From Pontiellaceae bacterium B12227 (lineage in GTDB: Bacteria > Verrucomicrobiota > Kiritimatiellia > Kiritimatiellales > Pontiellaceae), in contig JAROAZ010000010.1 in NCBI GenBank assembly GCA_029432775.1, positions 62,001-126,000 of the forward strand: a DNA stretch of 64,000 nt, read 5' to 3'. Of the stretch, positions 26,240 through 36,028 are shown in pieces (position 1 is the stretch's first letter; each line of letters opens with the position of its first letter). The notes beneath the pieces were generated by a model that had not been told where the DNA came from, searched no databases, and saw nothing but the letters and a program-made list of their open reading frames with translations. Position numbers and translations under genes: made by a program.

Positions 26240-27949
26240 TTAATCTGCCACACATTTAGTAATGGCTTCGCTAATCGTTGTTTCACCGGTATGCACACGG
26301 TGCAGTGCATTTTCGACGAGTGTCTGCATGCCGCCTTCAATCGCCTTGCGGCGCAACGTCATATCATCCACTTCTTCGTGAACCATATTCCGGAGCTCCG
26401 GGCTTACTTCCAGAAACTCGAAAATGGCCCGCCGCCCCTTCATTCCACTCTGGCGGCATTGGTTGCACCCGGCTCCATGCTGATAGTTCCAGGATGAGGC
26501 ATCGGGAATCACCGAAGCCGCCCAGCTGACATCTGCGACATCCGGTTGATAAGGTGTCTTACAATTCGGACAAATGGTTTTCAGCAGTCGTTGAGCAATA
26601 ATCAAGCGGAGTGTGGCTGCCATCAGATAAGAAGGAATTCCAATGTCCCGCAACCTGCTGAAAGCAGAGGTAGCATCGTTCGTATGCAATGTGCTGAGCA
26701 CGATATGCCCGGTAAGAGAAGCCCGCATGGCAATCTCGGCCGTTTCGGCATCGCGGATCTCACCAATCATGACCGCATCAGGGTCCTGACGCAGAATATG
26801 GCGCAGGCACTCCGCAAAATTGAGTCCGATCTTCGGGCGTACCGGCATCTGATTAATGCCCTCGATCAGATACTCCACCGGATCTTCCACCGTTTGAACA
26901 TTCCGCGTCGGGCTTCGAAGAATGCCCAACGCACTATAGAGCGTGGTGGTTTTACCACTTCCCGTCGGGCCTGTGAGCAATACAATCCCGTTCGGCATGG
27001 CGAGGATTTCATTAAAGCGTTTAAGGTTCTGCCCTTCGAATCCGATGTCTTCGAGGTTGAGCACCAGATTCTTTTTATCCAGAATACGCATCACCACTTT
27101 TTCTCCGAACACCAACGGCATGGAAGAGACCCGGACATCAATCACACGCCCGGAAAATTTAAATTTGAAACGGCCGTCCAGCGGAAGACGGCGTTCCGCA
27201 ATATCCATCTCGGAAAGAATCTTGATGCGCGTAACGATGGCCTGATACAGACTTTTCGGAGGAGGGGTTACCGGATGGAGCGATCCATCCACACGCAAAC
27301 GAACCGAACAGTTGTTTTCACCGGGTTCGAAGTGAATATCGGAAGCTCCATCGCGAATGGCTTCCATCAAAAGGAGGTTCACATAGCGAACAACGGGGGC
27401 ATCATTGGCATGCACCAGCAGTTGATCCACATCACCGATATCCGCTTCAATTCCCCCTTCGTCGGCGGCCGCTTCCACATCAATAATATCCTGCAGCCCC
27501 GCTTCTACATAGGCTTCTTCTTTATAACATTTATCGATGATCGATTTAATTTTTTCTTCGGTGCTGACAGCCTTGTGGATCTCCAGAGAAGTCAGCGACC
27601 TCACCGTATCAACCGCATCCATATCAAGTGGGTTCTTCATTACCAGCGTAATGGAAACATCCACCTCTTTAATCAAAGGGATCAGGCAGTAACGTCGGGC
27701 GATGGACTCGGGGATCATATCGAACTCATCGCGCTGGAGATGGAAGTTCTCCTCCAGTTCCAGATAAGGAATGTTCAACAATTCGGAGTACGTCATGGCG
27801 ATGTCCCGGGGAGAAGCGAGCTTCTCCTCGATCAGAATATCCGTGAGCACCCGGCCGCTTTCTTCCGCGATGCCCAGCGCCTGTTCCAGCTCTGAAGAGC
27901 CGACACGACCGCTGCGGATCATCATCTCACTTAGTTGATCGGTAATCAT
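26240..27949 (-). CDS. gspE: Secretion/pilus assembly ATPase, GspE/PilB-like
   Basis: A 569-residue protein with an N-terminal MshEN-like domain, Walker A GPTGSGKT (327-334), a Walker B strand VMIGEIRD near 393-400, His-box LSTLHTND, and a zinc-binding set CPNC (460-463) and CNQC (495-498). It powers assembly of the pseudopilus from the cytoplasmic face. There is no PilT-like retraction ATPase in the window. It starts 45 bases after the secretin stop. Confidence 0.94.
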   Translation of the reverse strand: MITDQLSEMMIRSGRVGSSELEQALGIAEESGRVLTDILIEEKLASPRDIAMTYSELLNIPYLELEENFHLQRDEFDMIPESIARRYCLIPLIKEVDVSITLVMKNPLDMDAVDTVRSLTSLEIHKAVSTEEKIKSIIDKCYKEEAYVEAGLQDIIDVEAAADEGGIEADIGDVDQLLVHANDAPVVRYVNLLLMEAIRDGASDIHFEPGENNCSVRLRVDGSLHPVTPPPKSLYQAIVTRIKILSEMDIAERRLPLDGRFKFKFSGRVIDVRVSSMPLVFGEKVVMRILDKKNLVLNLEDIGFEGQNLKRFNEILAMPNGIVLLTGPTGSGKTTTLYSALGILRSPTRNVQTVEDPVEYLIEGINQMPVRPKIGLNFAECLRHILRQDPDAVMIGEIRDAETAEIAMRASLTGHIVLSTLHTNDATSAFSRLRDIGIPSYLMAATLRLIIAQRLLKTICPNCKTPYQPDVADVSWAASVIPDASSWNYQHGAGCNQCRQSGMKGRRAIFEFLEVSPELRNMVHEEVDDMTLRRKAIEGGMQTLVENALHRVHTGETTISEAITKCVAD

Positions 27950-27994
27950 TCCGTACTATCCTTCTCAATCGTTTCTGTTTCTATCCTGCGAAGA

Positions 27995-29722
27995 CTATTT
28001 CGATGGGGCCGGAGCATTGGTAGTGCTTCCATGGTCCAGCCGTTCAACCAAAGCCAGCATTTCCGAACTTTCAGCATCGGTACCGGGAGCTGACTCAGGT
28101 TGAGCCGCAGTTTCTTCATTTGTCTTGATCTCTTCATCCGGTTTTGTGATGTCCAGATCCATCATCTGTGTCCGGCGTTCTTCTTCCGCCGCAGAAGAAA
28201 TGCCATACCGTTCCGGCTCAATCACAGAAGCCTTAATGAAGATCAGCAGGTCCACTTGTTCTGTGGTCATGGTTTCCCGGCGGAACAGACGACCTAGAAA
28301 CGGAATATCTCCAAGGATTGGAATTTTCTTAACCACCTCTTTATCCCGTTCGGTCTGCAGGCCGCCGATCACCGCGGTGCTGTCGCTCTTCAGGAGAATC
28401 TGGGTTTCCGCTTCCCGGATGCGGAGCAGCGGATAACGGGTGCCGGATTGCACACCGCTGCCGGCCGTGACCACACCGGATTCAAAACTTTCAATCTCAC
28501 TGACAGCCGGGTGCACGATCATGTTGATGTAATTATCGGCGCAGACCTGCGGGATTACATTCAGCTGAATGCCGATGTTTTCATAGTAGTCCAGACTGGT
28601 TGAGGTCGTGGAGCTTCCATTTCCGGTATTATTCTGAGATTCAATAATTGGAAACTTCTGGCCGACCAGAATCGCGGCTTCCTGATTATTCAGTGTCAGG
28701 ATTTTCGGAGCCGACAAGACGTTGGAATCCTCATCCTGTGCCATCAGCGCAAAAGCCATCTCAGCACCCCAGCTGCCAAGTACACTGTGGGACAACCTGA
28801 TTCCGCTGTCCTGCGAAAGTCCGCCGGCTGCGGCGGTATTCAACGGATTCGGATACCCGGTCGTCATATTCAGCACTTTCAGCACATCGTCGATCGGGCT
28901 GGCTTCAATGGAGTCGGTCGTTCCATAGGGCTCCACATTTTCAATCCCGCCGATATAGTCCAATCCAATGTCAGACAGATCTCCCGTGCTGATTTCAAGA
29001 AACTTGGCTTCGATCAGAATCTGCTGCGGCATGCGATCGACCTGCTCAATAATCTTTTCAATTTTGGTCACTGCGGAAGGGACATCCGTTACCACGAAGG
29101 TTTTGCTCTTCTGGATCTCTTCCTTTTCTTTACGGTTGCGCACGCCGGCTTCAGTGGCAGCACCGCTCTGGCCTTCTCCACCGAACTCCCAGCCCGGCAG
29201 GCTCCTGGTTTCCAGAATGGTATATTTGCCGCGGGCACTCAGCTGTGCCTCAACAATATCCTTGATATCGTATGCATCCTGAAAACTGAGGTGGAACACT
29301 TTGGAAACCAGCGGTTCAATGCCCTCAACCGTCACAATGTTTTCGAGACGGCTGATAATGATGGTGTCGCCCACGATCCGGTATCCGAACCCGTACGGTT
29401 TCAGAATCACGTCCAGCGCCTCTTCCCAGGGAATGTTGTTCAGACGAACATTCACGCTGTCGGAAACCACATCGGGCCCAACCACAATACTTTGACCCGT
29501 TTGCAGTGAATAGGCCTTCAGTACCTCTGAAATATTTGCGTCTTCAACATTAATCGTCACAAATTCCGAAGTCTCATACTCCGCTTCGGCATCAATCATC
29601 TGAGGGCTTTCCGCATCACCCGTCCACGCAATCTGTGCGTTGGCCGGGTAGGACCCGATCATCATCAATACAACCAGAGCCATAAAAGAAACGGCACGAT
29701 CTCTATGCAAACCTACACTCAT
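27995..29722 (-). CDS. gspD: Outer-membrane secretin, GspD/PilQ-like
   Basis: A 575-residue secretin. The start is the ATG at 29722, with AAAGGAG about 7 bases upstream and a signal peptide (core ALVVLMMIGSYPANA). An upstream ATG at 29803 in frame would spoil the signal peptide. The N-terminal STN/N0 and N1 modules (DANISEVLKAYSLQTGQ, NIPWEEALDVILK) lead to the beta-barrel region with VPQVCADNYINM and IPILGDIPFLGRLFR. The last ~45 residues are disordered and rich in Glu, Thr and Ala. As first gene it leads the whole leftward operon to 18988. Confidence 0.92.
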   Translation of the reverse strand: MSVGLHRDRAVSFMALVVLMMIGSYPANAQIAWTGDAESPQMIDAEAEYETSEFVTINVEDANISEVLKAYSLQTGQSIVVGPDVVSDSVNVRLNNIPWEEALDVILKPYGFGYRIVGDTIIISRLENIVTVEGIEPLVSKVFHLSFQDAYDIKDIVEAQLSARGKYTILETRSLPGWEFGGEGQSGAATEAGVRNRKEKEEIQKSKTFVVTDVPSAVTKIEKIIEQVDRMPQQILIEAKFLEISTGDLSDIGLDYIGGIENVEPYGTTDSIEASPIDDVLKVLNMTTGYPNPLNTAAAGGLSQDSGIRLSHSVLGSWGAEMAFALMAQDEDSNVLSAPKILTLNNQEAAILVGQKFPIIESQNNTGNGSSTTSTSLDYYENIGIQLNVIPQVCADNYINMIVHPAVSEIESFESGVVTAGSGVQSGTRYPLLRIREAETQILLKSDSTAVIGGLQTERDKEVVKKIPILGDIPFLGRLFRRETMTTEQVDLLIFIKASVIEPERYGISSAAEEERRTQMMDLDITKPDEEIKTNEETAAQPESAPGTDAESSEMLALVERLDHGSTTNAPAPSK

Positions 29723-30243
29723 GTGTTCTCTCCTTTGATAAATTAGCGAGACAGTAAAAGCATCCTCCGTGCCAAACAGGAAGTGGGGCGCCTTGAATTT
29801 CACATCGGCCCTACTGTGAATTGCGCATCAACACAGCGAACCATCGAACCGCCGCAACAGCTAAAAACCTGAACGCAGAAGGAGATACATAAATTCTGAC
29901 AAAGAATACCGCGCGATTTCCTCGGTAAAATCACGGTGTGATAAACAGGGAAAAATGAAGAATTGAGGCCCCTGCACGGTTCCGTACCTGGTCCTCAAAA
30001 ATACCCATGTTGAGAATATGGATTTGATTTCCCCTCCTCATTTTTGATTGGAAAACGGGCGTCGAGATGCCTAATTGAGCCGGTATTCCATATATAAACG
30101 GGCCCCGAACGGGCGGGAAGGAAAGAGAAGAACAACGACCTCTAATCCCGGGCCCGGCAGAAATGACGAACCAAAAAACTTTTCTTTCCAGAAAAGGTGA
30201 TCATTATAGCGGCGTATTAATTTTTATTCAGGAGTCTGCGATC
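29723..30243. other. Divergent intergenic region with leader hairpin
   Basis: No gene fits. It must hold the promoters for the leftward secretion operon and the rightward ferredoxin. On the minus strand an imperfect hairpin (29963-29998: TTGAGG ... CCTCAA outer arms, CGG-AA-CCG inner) lies ~240 bases before the secretin and may be part of its leader. Confidence 0.45.
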
Positions 30244-30540
30244 ATGAAAACAAAAGTAACCCGCTATAAAGCCCACCTGTTCATCTGCAATAAAACACGG
30301 GATGACGGTCGGAAATCATGCGGAAACACGGCTGATCCGGAACTGAAATCAATTCTGAAAGATGAGGTCAGGGAACGCGGATGGAAGCCGATTGTTCGCA
30401 TTTCTGAATCCGGCTGTCTGGGTGTTTGCGATGCCGGACCGAACATCATGATCTATCCTCAGAAAATCTGGCTGTCCGAAGTTTCCCGCGAAGATATCCC
30501 GGAAATTATCCAGACACTGGAAAAAATCATCGAGGGCTAG
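30244..30540 (+). CDS. Thioredoxin-like 2Fe-2S ferredoxin
   Basis: A 98-residue protein with the four-cysteine pattern of thioredoxin-like 2Fe-2S ferredoxins: HLFICNK, RKSCG, then SGCLGVCDAGPN. These carry electrons in the cytoplasm; the partner enzyme is not in sight. I chose the ATG at 30244, with CAGGAG about 10 bases upstream, over an in-frame ATG at 30163. The TAG stop lies inside the 4-base target duplication of the IS element, which has landed directly behind the gene without changing it. Confidence 0.88.
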   Translation: MKTKVTRYKAHLFICNKTRDDGRKSCGNTADPELKSILKDEVRERGWKPIVRISESGCLGVCDAGPNIMIYPQKIWLSEVSREDIPEIIQTLEKIIEG

Positions 30541-32105
30541 CCCGGATATTGCATGAGTGGTGTATTATCTCTCGCTGAGGCGCAAAGGACGCAGAGGTTT
30601 CTGATCCGCGGCTTTTTTTAGATCGGATCAGCAGGTTTTTCTGGATCCAGGCAGGCTCCGCCCATCGCCCTCCGTTGTTTTTCCGGTGCCGGGGACAGCA
30701 CACTTCAAGGGTTATTGGAGCCGTGCGGCAACAAGGGTGAAGAGTTCCTGTCTAGGATAAGCCGAGCTCAAGTGAAAGCGGATTCGCCGAGTGTTGCGGA
30801 CGATGACGGCTCCGATGCGGATGAGTTTGTTTCGGATGGTAGCGCTTGTGGCCTGGGCCAGGCGGGTGTTCTGGAGAGCGGTGCGCCGGATGTGATCGAA
30901 GAGCACATAGGCGAACGAACTGAGCATGAGCCGTAGCTGGTTGGGCCACCAGCTGTGGCAACTGGTACGGTCGGCGTAGAGGTCGAGCTGTTGCTCCTTG
31001 ATTCGGTTTTCCATATCGCCGCGGGCACAATAGACTTCGTCGTATAGTTTTTGGGGATCGCCGTCGAGCGAGGTGAGGATGAAGCGGGTGTTGGCCCCTT
31101 GGCTCGTATGCTCGGCCTTGATGATGACGCGGCGCTCACGATCCCAGGTCGCGGCGGCGTAGCTGAACTCACTGAACAGCCGCTGTTTTTCTGCGGTTTG
31201 TTTATAGACCGCCTCGGATTGGTCAATGAGTGCGCAACCGAATTGCTTGAGCCGTTTGTTTCCACCAATGCCGACGATATACTCGACCCCATGCGACTCG
31301 CACCAGCGAAGCATCTTCCATCGGCAGAAGCCACTATCGCCCCGAAAGATAATTTTTACGTCTGGCCAGGTCGGGCGTATGCGCTTGGTCAGCAGGGCGA
31401 GGATCGCCCACGCGTGCTTTGCTCCATCGATCTTCGAGGGCCGCAGGTAGGCGCAGAGCAGATGCGAGCCGCAAAAAACATAAAGCGGCAGGAAGCAGTA
31501 GTGGTCATAATAGCCGTGAAAGAAGCGGCCTTCCTGATTGCCATGCACCACGTCGTCAGTCGCATCAAAGTCCAGAATGATCTCCTTCGGAGCCGTTGCG
31601 TGCGCTTCAATGAACCGATCAACAAGCAGCGTATTCATATCAGCCACTGCCTTGCGTTGCGCCCGGTTCTTAAAACGGCAGAGTGTCGAAGGGCTGGCCA
31701 GTGGTTTGTCGCAGCCAATTGCTGTTTGCAGGGCGATGTCGTACCGGAGTTCATCGTGGTCGTTGAGATCTTCTTCGCCACAACCCATGGCATAGACGCG
31801 CTGCCGCAGCATCTGCACTGCGGAATGCTTCACGCTCGACTTGCGCCGACCATCCGGAATCAGCCGGGCCGCTGCGCGAGTGAGCCCCAGCTTCGCGTCC
31901 GCCTGCCTGAGCAGCAGAACTCCGCCGTTGGATGTAATATTCCCGCCCGAGAAATCGACTGAAACCTTTCGGGATTTACAGGATGGAAAATCAAAATTTG
32001 TTTGTGTACATTTCGTCATGGCGTTTCTCTTTGTTTTCGTATGGTAACGACCTGCATTATAGCAGGTAACAAAGGAAACGCCTCTTTTCTTATGAAATAT
32101 TCAGG
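30541..32105 (-). mobile_element. Intact IS1380-family insertion sequence
   Basis: 1565 bp bounded by imperfect terminal inverted repeats: CCCGGATATTGCATGAG at 30541-30557 and its partner (minus strand CCTGAATATTTCATAAG) at 32089-32105, 13 of 17 matching. The flanks carry a CTAG duplication (30537-30540 and 32106-32109). One full-length transposase gene lies inside. About 150 non-coding bases sit between the left repeat and the transposase stop. The preserved ends and duplication point to a recent insertion. Confidence 0.88.
30712..32019 (-). CDS. IS1380-family DDE transposase
   Basis: A 435-residue protein opening with VSVDFSGGNITSNGGVLLLRQ and continuing with LASPSTLCRFKNR, the DDE motifs IILDFDATDD and IIFRGDSGFCRW, and ARGDMENRIKEQQLD with the catalytic Glu. 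This is the YREK-like signature of the IS1380 family. The frame is intact, so the element may be active. Transcription runs leftward toward the ferredoxin stop. Confidence 0.93.
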   Translation of the reverse strand: MTKCTQTNFDFPSCKSRKVSVDFSGGNITSNGGVLLLRQADAKLGLTRAAARLIPDGRRKSSVKHSAVQMLRQRVYAMGCGEEDLNDHDELRYDIALQTAIGCDKPLASPSTLCRFKNRAQRKAVADMNTLLVDRFIEAHATAPKEIILDFDATDDVVHGNQEGRFFHGYYDHYCFLPLYVFCGSHLLCAYLRPSKIDGAKHAWAILALLTKRIRPTWPDVKIIFRGDSGFCRWKMLRWCESHGVEYIVGIGGNKRLKQFGCALIDQSEAVYKQTAEKQRLFSEFSYAAATWDRERRVIIKAEHTSQGANTRFILTSLDGDPQKLYDEVYCARGDMENRIKEQQLDLYADRTSCHSWWPNQLRLMLSSFAYVLFDHIRRTALQNTRLAQATSATIRNKLIRIGAVIVRNTRRIRFHLSSAYPRQELFTLVAARLQ

Positions 32106-32106
32106 C

Positions 32107-32127
32107 TAGTTCCAATCTCCGGAACTA
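32107..32127. terminator. Dyad at convergent gene ends
   Basis: TAGTTCC and GGAACTA flank a 7-base loop. The right arm contains the stop codon of the ABC permease. Before the IS inserted, the left TAG would also have been the ferredoxin stop, so the dyad probably served as the shared end of two convergent genes. Confidence 0.5.
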
Positions 32128-35100
32128 TTCACTCCGCAGTCCGGCAAGCGCATCGCCGCGAACCGAAAGGGATACAGCAATACCCAGGCTGATTCCACAA
32201 CTGGCCACCACCCCGAGCAGCAGCAGGCTCATAAAGCCGATCGATACCGCCGTTCCGCTGAGAAACAGTGCGGGAAACATGGCCGTGAATGCCGCAACCA
32301 GACCGATCACAAATCCCACCGCCGTCAGAATCCCATGCTCCAGCAGCAGCATCCGTTTCAGCTCGGCCGTGCGGTAGCCCAGCGCCCGGAGCATGGCCAG
32401 CTCGGCTTTACGGTCCTGCACGTTTCGCAGCACCACAATCCCCACACCCGCACTGCCGACGACCAGTCCGAAAATACCCAGCACCAGAAACATCGCCAGA
32501 TAGGTCGACTCCACCGCATAAAATTCCAACAGGCGTTCCACCGACCGAACGGAGTCAAACCCCGCCCGGTCCAACTTCCGACCCTTCACCGGCTCGTTAA
32601 ACAAAAACATGCGATAACCCGCCTCCGATGGAAAACGCTCCATAAAATCCGCTTCCCCGATCAGCAGGGCGCCCTGAAAGACCGATAACCGCATCGGCAG
32701 CGCACCCACCAGCTTCACCTTAAAGGCCCGGCCGGCATCATCCACATAGTCCAGCACATCACCCTGCTCCGGTCCCACCTTTGCTTCCAGTCCCCACATC
32801 GCCGTATCCGCATCGCCCACCAGCGCCGGCACCACTCCATCCGGAAGGTCCAGCTGAAGCAGCTGCCAGACATCTTCATCCGCCATGAAAGCCTTGCGGT
32901 CCGACATCGCACCCGGTTCAACCCCCAGCAGGCGCGGCCGCCTGGCCCGGTTCAGATTCAGGCAGCTCGCATCATCGCCATCCTTTACCCGCAGATTCAC
33001 ACCGCCCAGATCGTCCTTAATCGGAAGCGTCGATTCACCGAACCATTCAAAGCCGCCCGTGCCGGACCAGGCCGCATCCGCATGCGAAACCAGATCCTCT
33101 TTCATCGTGGAAACGGAGAAAACCAGAAAAGAGCCGCATGCCAACAATCCGGCCACCGTCAGACTCCGGCCCTTTCGGCGGGTAATATTGCGCACCGCCA
33201 ACCCAGTGACCGATGCCAATCCCTGCCTTCGGGCAAACCGCTCCGGCAGCTTTCCACAGAACAACAGTCCGGCAATCAACATCAGACTGCCCGCCCCGAA
33301 AAACGGCATCGCCACATTCGGCAGGTCACTGGAAAGCGCCCAGCCCACCACACCGATCGCCGCCGCCAGCAGCAGGAACGGAAGAACAGACTGGAAACGG
33401 GAGGACTTCTTTTTTTCCAATGATTGGAACTCCTGCGAAAAGTCGGCCTGAAGAAGCTCGCGCGCCGGATGCCCCGAAAGCCGCCAAACCGCAAGGGCCA
33501 TCGCAACCAGTGCACAGATAAAGGAAGCAACCGCCCCGGTAACCACTGTGCCGGCCGATACAAACAACGAGATGGCCGAATTCGCCACCGCTCCGCCCCA
33601 ATGCTTGGAAAGTCCGTTTAGCAGCAGTCCGGTATAGCCGATCCCCAACAGGGCACCCAGCACCGAACCCGACGCCGCAATCAGCCCGCCTTCTAAAAGA
33701 AACAGATTCCGAACCTTGGAAATCCGCCACCCCGTCGCCAACAGCATGCCCATCTCTCCGGCCCGCTGCTGCACACCGAAAACAAACAGCAAACCGGTCA
33801 GCATCAGTGCCGCCACAATCAGGAAAAAGCTCATTCCCACAAACAGCTGACCAAAATCCATCGCCTGATCCACCGACGCAAGAGCCAGTTCCCGCACCGG
33901 CTCAAACCGATAGCCCGCGGCCTTAGGATCGAACTGTTCACGGAACAGCTCTTCCACTTTGGCCCCCTTCAACCAGCGCACCCCCGTGAGATCCCCGAAG
34001 CGGTTCGACCACATGGCCTGCCCCGCCGCGAGCGAAACCATCGCTTTCGGTGTCTGACGATATGCGTCCCAATAGGCCTCGTTCGCCTCGTCTTCCAGCT
34101 GCTCTTCCTCCATCGGTATACCGACGTCCCAATCGGCGCAGCGGTCCACATCGGTCAGCCCGGGGAAAAGCGGAGCCAGCTCCCGTTCCAACTTCAGTTC
34201 ATCCATAGCAACAACACCGGCAACCCGGAAAGTTCGATCCCGTTCCACAAACGTAGATCCCGACATCAGCTCAAAATATTTCAGCTGAACCGCATCGCCC
34301 GGTGCCGCCTCCAGCTCGGAGGCCAGCCACTCGTTCAGCATCATTTCATCCTCGGCCAAGGCCGCGTTTTGCTGAGCCAGCACAAACGAATAGGGAGTGG
34401 AATTTCCCCCGTTCGAAATGGAATTCACCAGATAGGTAAGGGTCCCCTGCGCTCCCGGAACCGACATGGCAGCCCGCGCCGCCTCCGATTCCAGATAAAC
34501 ATTCTCCGCTTCCAGCTGCAGCACGCCGCCCGCCTCCCGGAAGATCAACCCGAAATCCGCCGGTTTCCAAACCCTGGAAAGCAGCACCGAAGGATCGGTA
34601 TCGGCACTGATCAAAAGATTCGCCTTCTCTTCAATGGCTTCCCCTTCATCCTGCCAAAGGAAATTTACAAAGGCGTTGTAGGGCACCACCTGATCCGCGG
34701 CGAGCCCGAAGCGCCCCAGCTCGTCGTCGCCCAGCACCCGCACCACCTTAAACCGCCCGCGGGCCGTCCGATCCGTCTTCTGCGCCGCAAGCGGTGCTTC
34801 GCTCGGCAGCAAACCCGGACGTTCGATACGAAGCGACACTTCGTCGCCCACCGAAACGCCCAGCGCCTTCGCGAGCTTTTCATTCAGCGCAACTTCATGA
34901 TGGTCCAGCGTTAACTCCACGCCGGCAAGTCGGAAGAAGGGCATTTCCGCATCCACCACCTGCACCCGGTTCACCTGCTGTTCATCCGAAAGCGCCATAC
35001 CGCGCAGCACCAAAGCCGCGGCACAATGGTTCCCGAGGCGGTCAGCCAGCGACCGATCTACTAAACGCTCAGGCGTATGCATGGCATACTGAATATTTCC

Positions 35101-35256
35101 CAACCGCTGCAGCGCAAACGTACGCAGAGAGCCGTCCACCGAATCCCCCATCAGCAGCGATCCGGTCAGTACCGCGGAAGCCAGCACTACCCCGAGGAAA
35201 ACACTCAGACGGCCACGCCGGAAATAGTTCAGGCTCGATAAAACCAGACGAATCAT
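32125..35256 (-). CDS. FtsX/MacB-type ABC transporter permease
   Basis: A 1043-residue permease. A first membrane helix (about 14-37) leads to a MacB-like periplasmic domain. Then come two FtsX domains: helices near 480-600 (FLIVAALMLTGLLFVFGVQQRAGEMG) and in the last ~140 residues (VVLRNVQDRKAELAMLRALGY, then the final helices). Such proteins extract lipoproteins or export substrates driven by a LolD-like ATPase. Its ATG overlaps the ATPase stop by 4 bases. An exact palindrome copy (33415) and two near-copies (33707, 34565) lie inside the gene. Confidence 0.9.
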   Translation of the reverse strand: MIRLVLSSLNYFRRGRLSVFLGVVLASAVLTGSLLMGDSVDGSLRTFALQRLGNIQYAMHTPERLVDRSLADRLGNHCAAALVLRGMALSDEQQVNRVQVVDAEMPFFRLAGVELTLDHHEVALNEKLAKALGVSVGDEVSLRIERPGLLPSEAPLAAQKTDRTARGRFKVVRVLGDDELGRFGLAADQVVPYNAFVNFLWQDEGEAIEEKANLLISADTDPSVLLSRVWKPADFGLIFREAGGVLQLEAENVYLESEAARAAMSVPGAQGTLTYLVNSISNGGNSTPYSFVLAQQNAALAEDEMMLNEWLASELEAAPGDAVQLKYFELMSGSTFVERDRTFRVAGVVAMDELKLERELAPLFPGLTDVDRCADWDVGIPMEEEQLEDEANEAYWDAYRQTPKAMVSLAAGQAMWSNRFGDLTGVRWLKGAKVEELFREQFDPKAAGYRFEPVRELALASVDQAMDFGQLFVGMSFFLIVAALMLTGLLFVFGVQQRAGEMGMLLATGWRISKVRNLFLLEGGLIAASGSVLGALLGIGYTGLLLNGLSKHWGGAVANSAISLFVSAGTVVTGAVASFICALVAMALAVWRLSGHPARELLQADFSQEFQSLEKKKSSRFQSVLPFLLLAAAIGVVGWALSSDLPNVAMPFFGAGSLMLIAGLLFCGKLPERFARRQGLASVTGLAVRNITRRKGRSLTVAGLLACGSFLVFSVSTMKEDLVSHADAAWSGTGGFEWFGESTLPIKDDLGGVNLRVKDGDDASCLNLNRARRPRLLGVEPGAMSDRKAFMADEDVWQLLQLDLPDGVVPALVGDADTAMWGLEAKVGPEQGDVLDYVDDAGRAFKVKLVGALPMRLSVFQGALLIGEADFMERFPSEAGYRMFLFNEPVKGRKLDRAGFDSVRSVERLLEFYAVESTYLAMFLVLGIFGLVVGSAGVGIVVLRNVQDRKAELAMLRALGYRTAELKRMLLLEHGILTAVGFVIGLVAAFTAMFPALFLSGTAVSIGFMSLLLLGVVASCGISLGIAVSLSVRGDALAGLRSE
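33415..33429. repeat. Dispersed palindrome TTCCAA-N3-TTGGAA
   Basis: Exact copy (centre TGA) inside the permease gene, encoding FQSLE, with the motif starting at codon position 1. Confidence 0.8.
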
Positions 35257-35906
35257 TGCAGCGCCCCGTTCGACAAGGTCACCACCCGGTCCAGCCGCTC
35301 GGCAAGCGGCATCGAGTGCGTCACCATAATCAGCGTCAGCCCTTCGTCGCGGTTCAACTCCAGCAGCAGGTCCAGCAGCTCCGACGCCCCCGCTTCATTC
35401 AGCGCCCCCGTGGGCTCATCGGCCAACAGCAGCGACGGCCGGTTGATCAATGCGCGAACCACCGCCACTCGCTGGCGCTCCCCTCCCGACAATTCACCGG
35501 GCCGATGATCCAGCCGGTGCGACAGCCCCACGCGATCCAGCAACTCAACAGCCCGGTCCTTCACAGAGCCGGATTGAATCAACGAAGGCACCATCACATT
35601 TTCCAGAACCGTGCATTGGGGCAGCAGATGATGCAGCTGAAAAACAAACCCGACCCGACGGTTGCGAAAGGCCGCCAGTTCTTTTTCATTCAATGAAAGC
35701 AGATCTTCCCCATCCACACACACGCTCCCGCTATCGGGTTGATCCAGCGAACCGATGATATTGAGCAACGTGCTTTTCCCGCAACCCGACTCCCCGACAA
35801 TCGCCAGACTTTCGCCCGGTTGGACTTCCAGGTCCACTCCGCTCAAGACCGGGGTGGCCGGGCCATAACCCTTGGTAATTTGTTCCAGCATCAGCATTTT
35901 TCTCAT
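35253..35906 (-). CDS. LolD-like ABC transporter ATP-binding protein
   Basis: About 217 residues: Walker A GESGCGKST, Q-loop FVFQLHHLLPQ, signature LSGGERQRVAVVRAL, Walker B LLLADEPTG, and the switch His in MVTHS. The short size and FtsX-type partner match the LolD/MacB group. I chose the ATG at 35906; an in-frame ATG at 35924 and later ones are possible, as no start has a strong ribosome site. It is the first gene of a two-gene operon. Confidence 0.93.
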   Translation of the reverse strand: MRKMLMLEQITKGYGPATPVLSGVDLEVQPGESLAIVGESGCGKSTLLNIIGSLDQPDSGSVCVDGEDLLSLNEKELAAFRNRRVGFVFQLHHLLPQCTVLENVMVPSLIQSGSVKDRAVELLDRVGLSHRLDHRPGELSGGERQRVAVVRALINRPSLLLADEPTGALNEAGASELLDLLLELNRDEGLTLIMVTHSMPLAERLDRVVTLSNGALQ

Positions 35907-35973
35907 AGCGCTTCCCGCAAACATTTGAACATTAAAGTTTTTTGTTATTTTTTATCAAAACACCAAACAATAC

Positions 35974-36001
35974 TTGTAAAATTTTAAGCGCATTGTACTA
36001 T
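35974..36001 (+). promoter_or_regulatory. Sigma70-type promoter
   Basis: TTGTAA and TACTAT with a 16-base spacer, ending 27 bases before the ATG of the small cysteine-motif protein. Confidence 0.5.
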
Positions 36002-36028
36002 GTTTCATGTCGAAAGAGGAGAAGTACC

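Noticed and set aside
26546-27895. Long frame (449 codons) opposite gspE
   Set aside because: Antisense shadow of an unmistakable ATPase gene; no ribosome site or domain.
28309-28323. Near-copy of the palindrome in the secretin
   Set aside because: Not counted as exact: the conserved IPILGDIPFLG codons explain most of it.
31051-31962. 303-codon frame opposite the transposase
   Set aside because: IS1380-family elements carry one gene; this is antisense.
32107-32127. TAGTTCC-N7-GGAACTA as another copy of the dispersed palindrome
   Set aside because: The right arm is GGAACT instead of TTGGAA and the spacing differs, so it is listed only as a terminator-type dyad.
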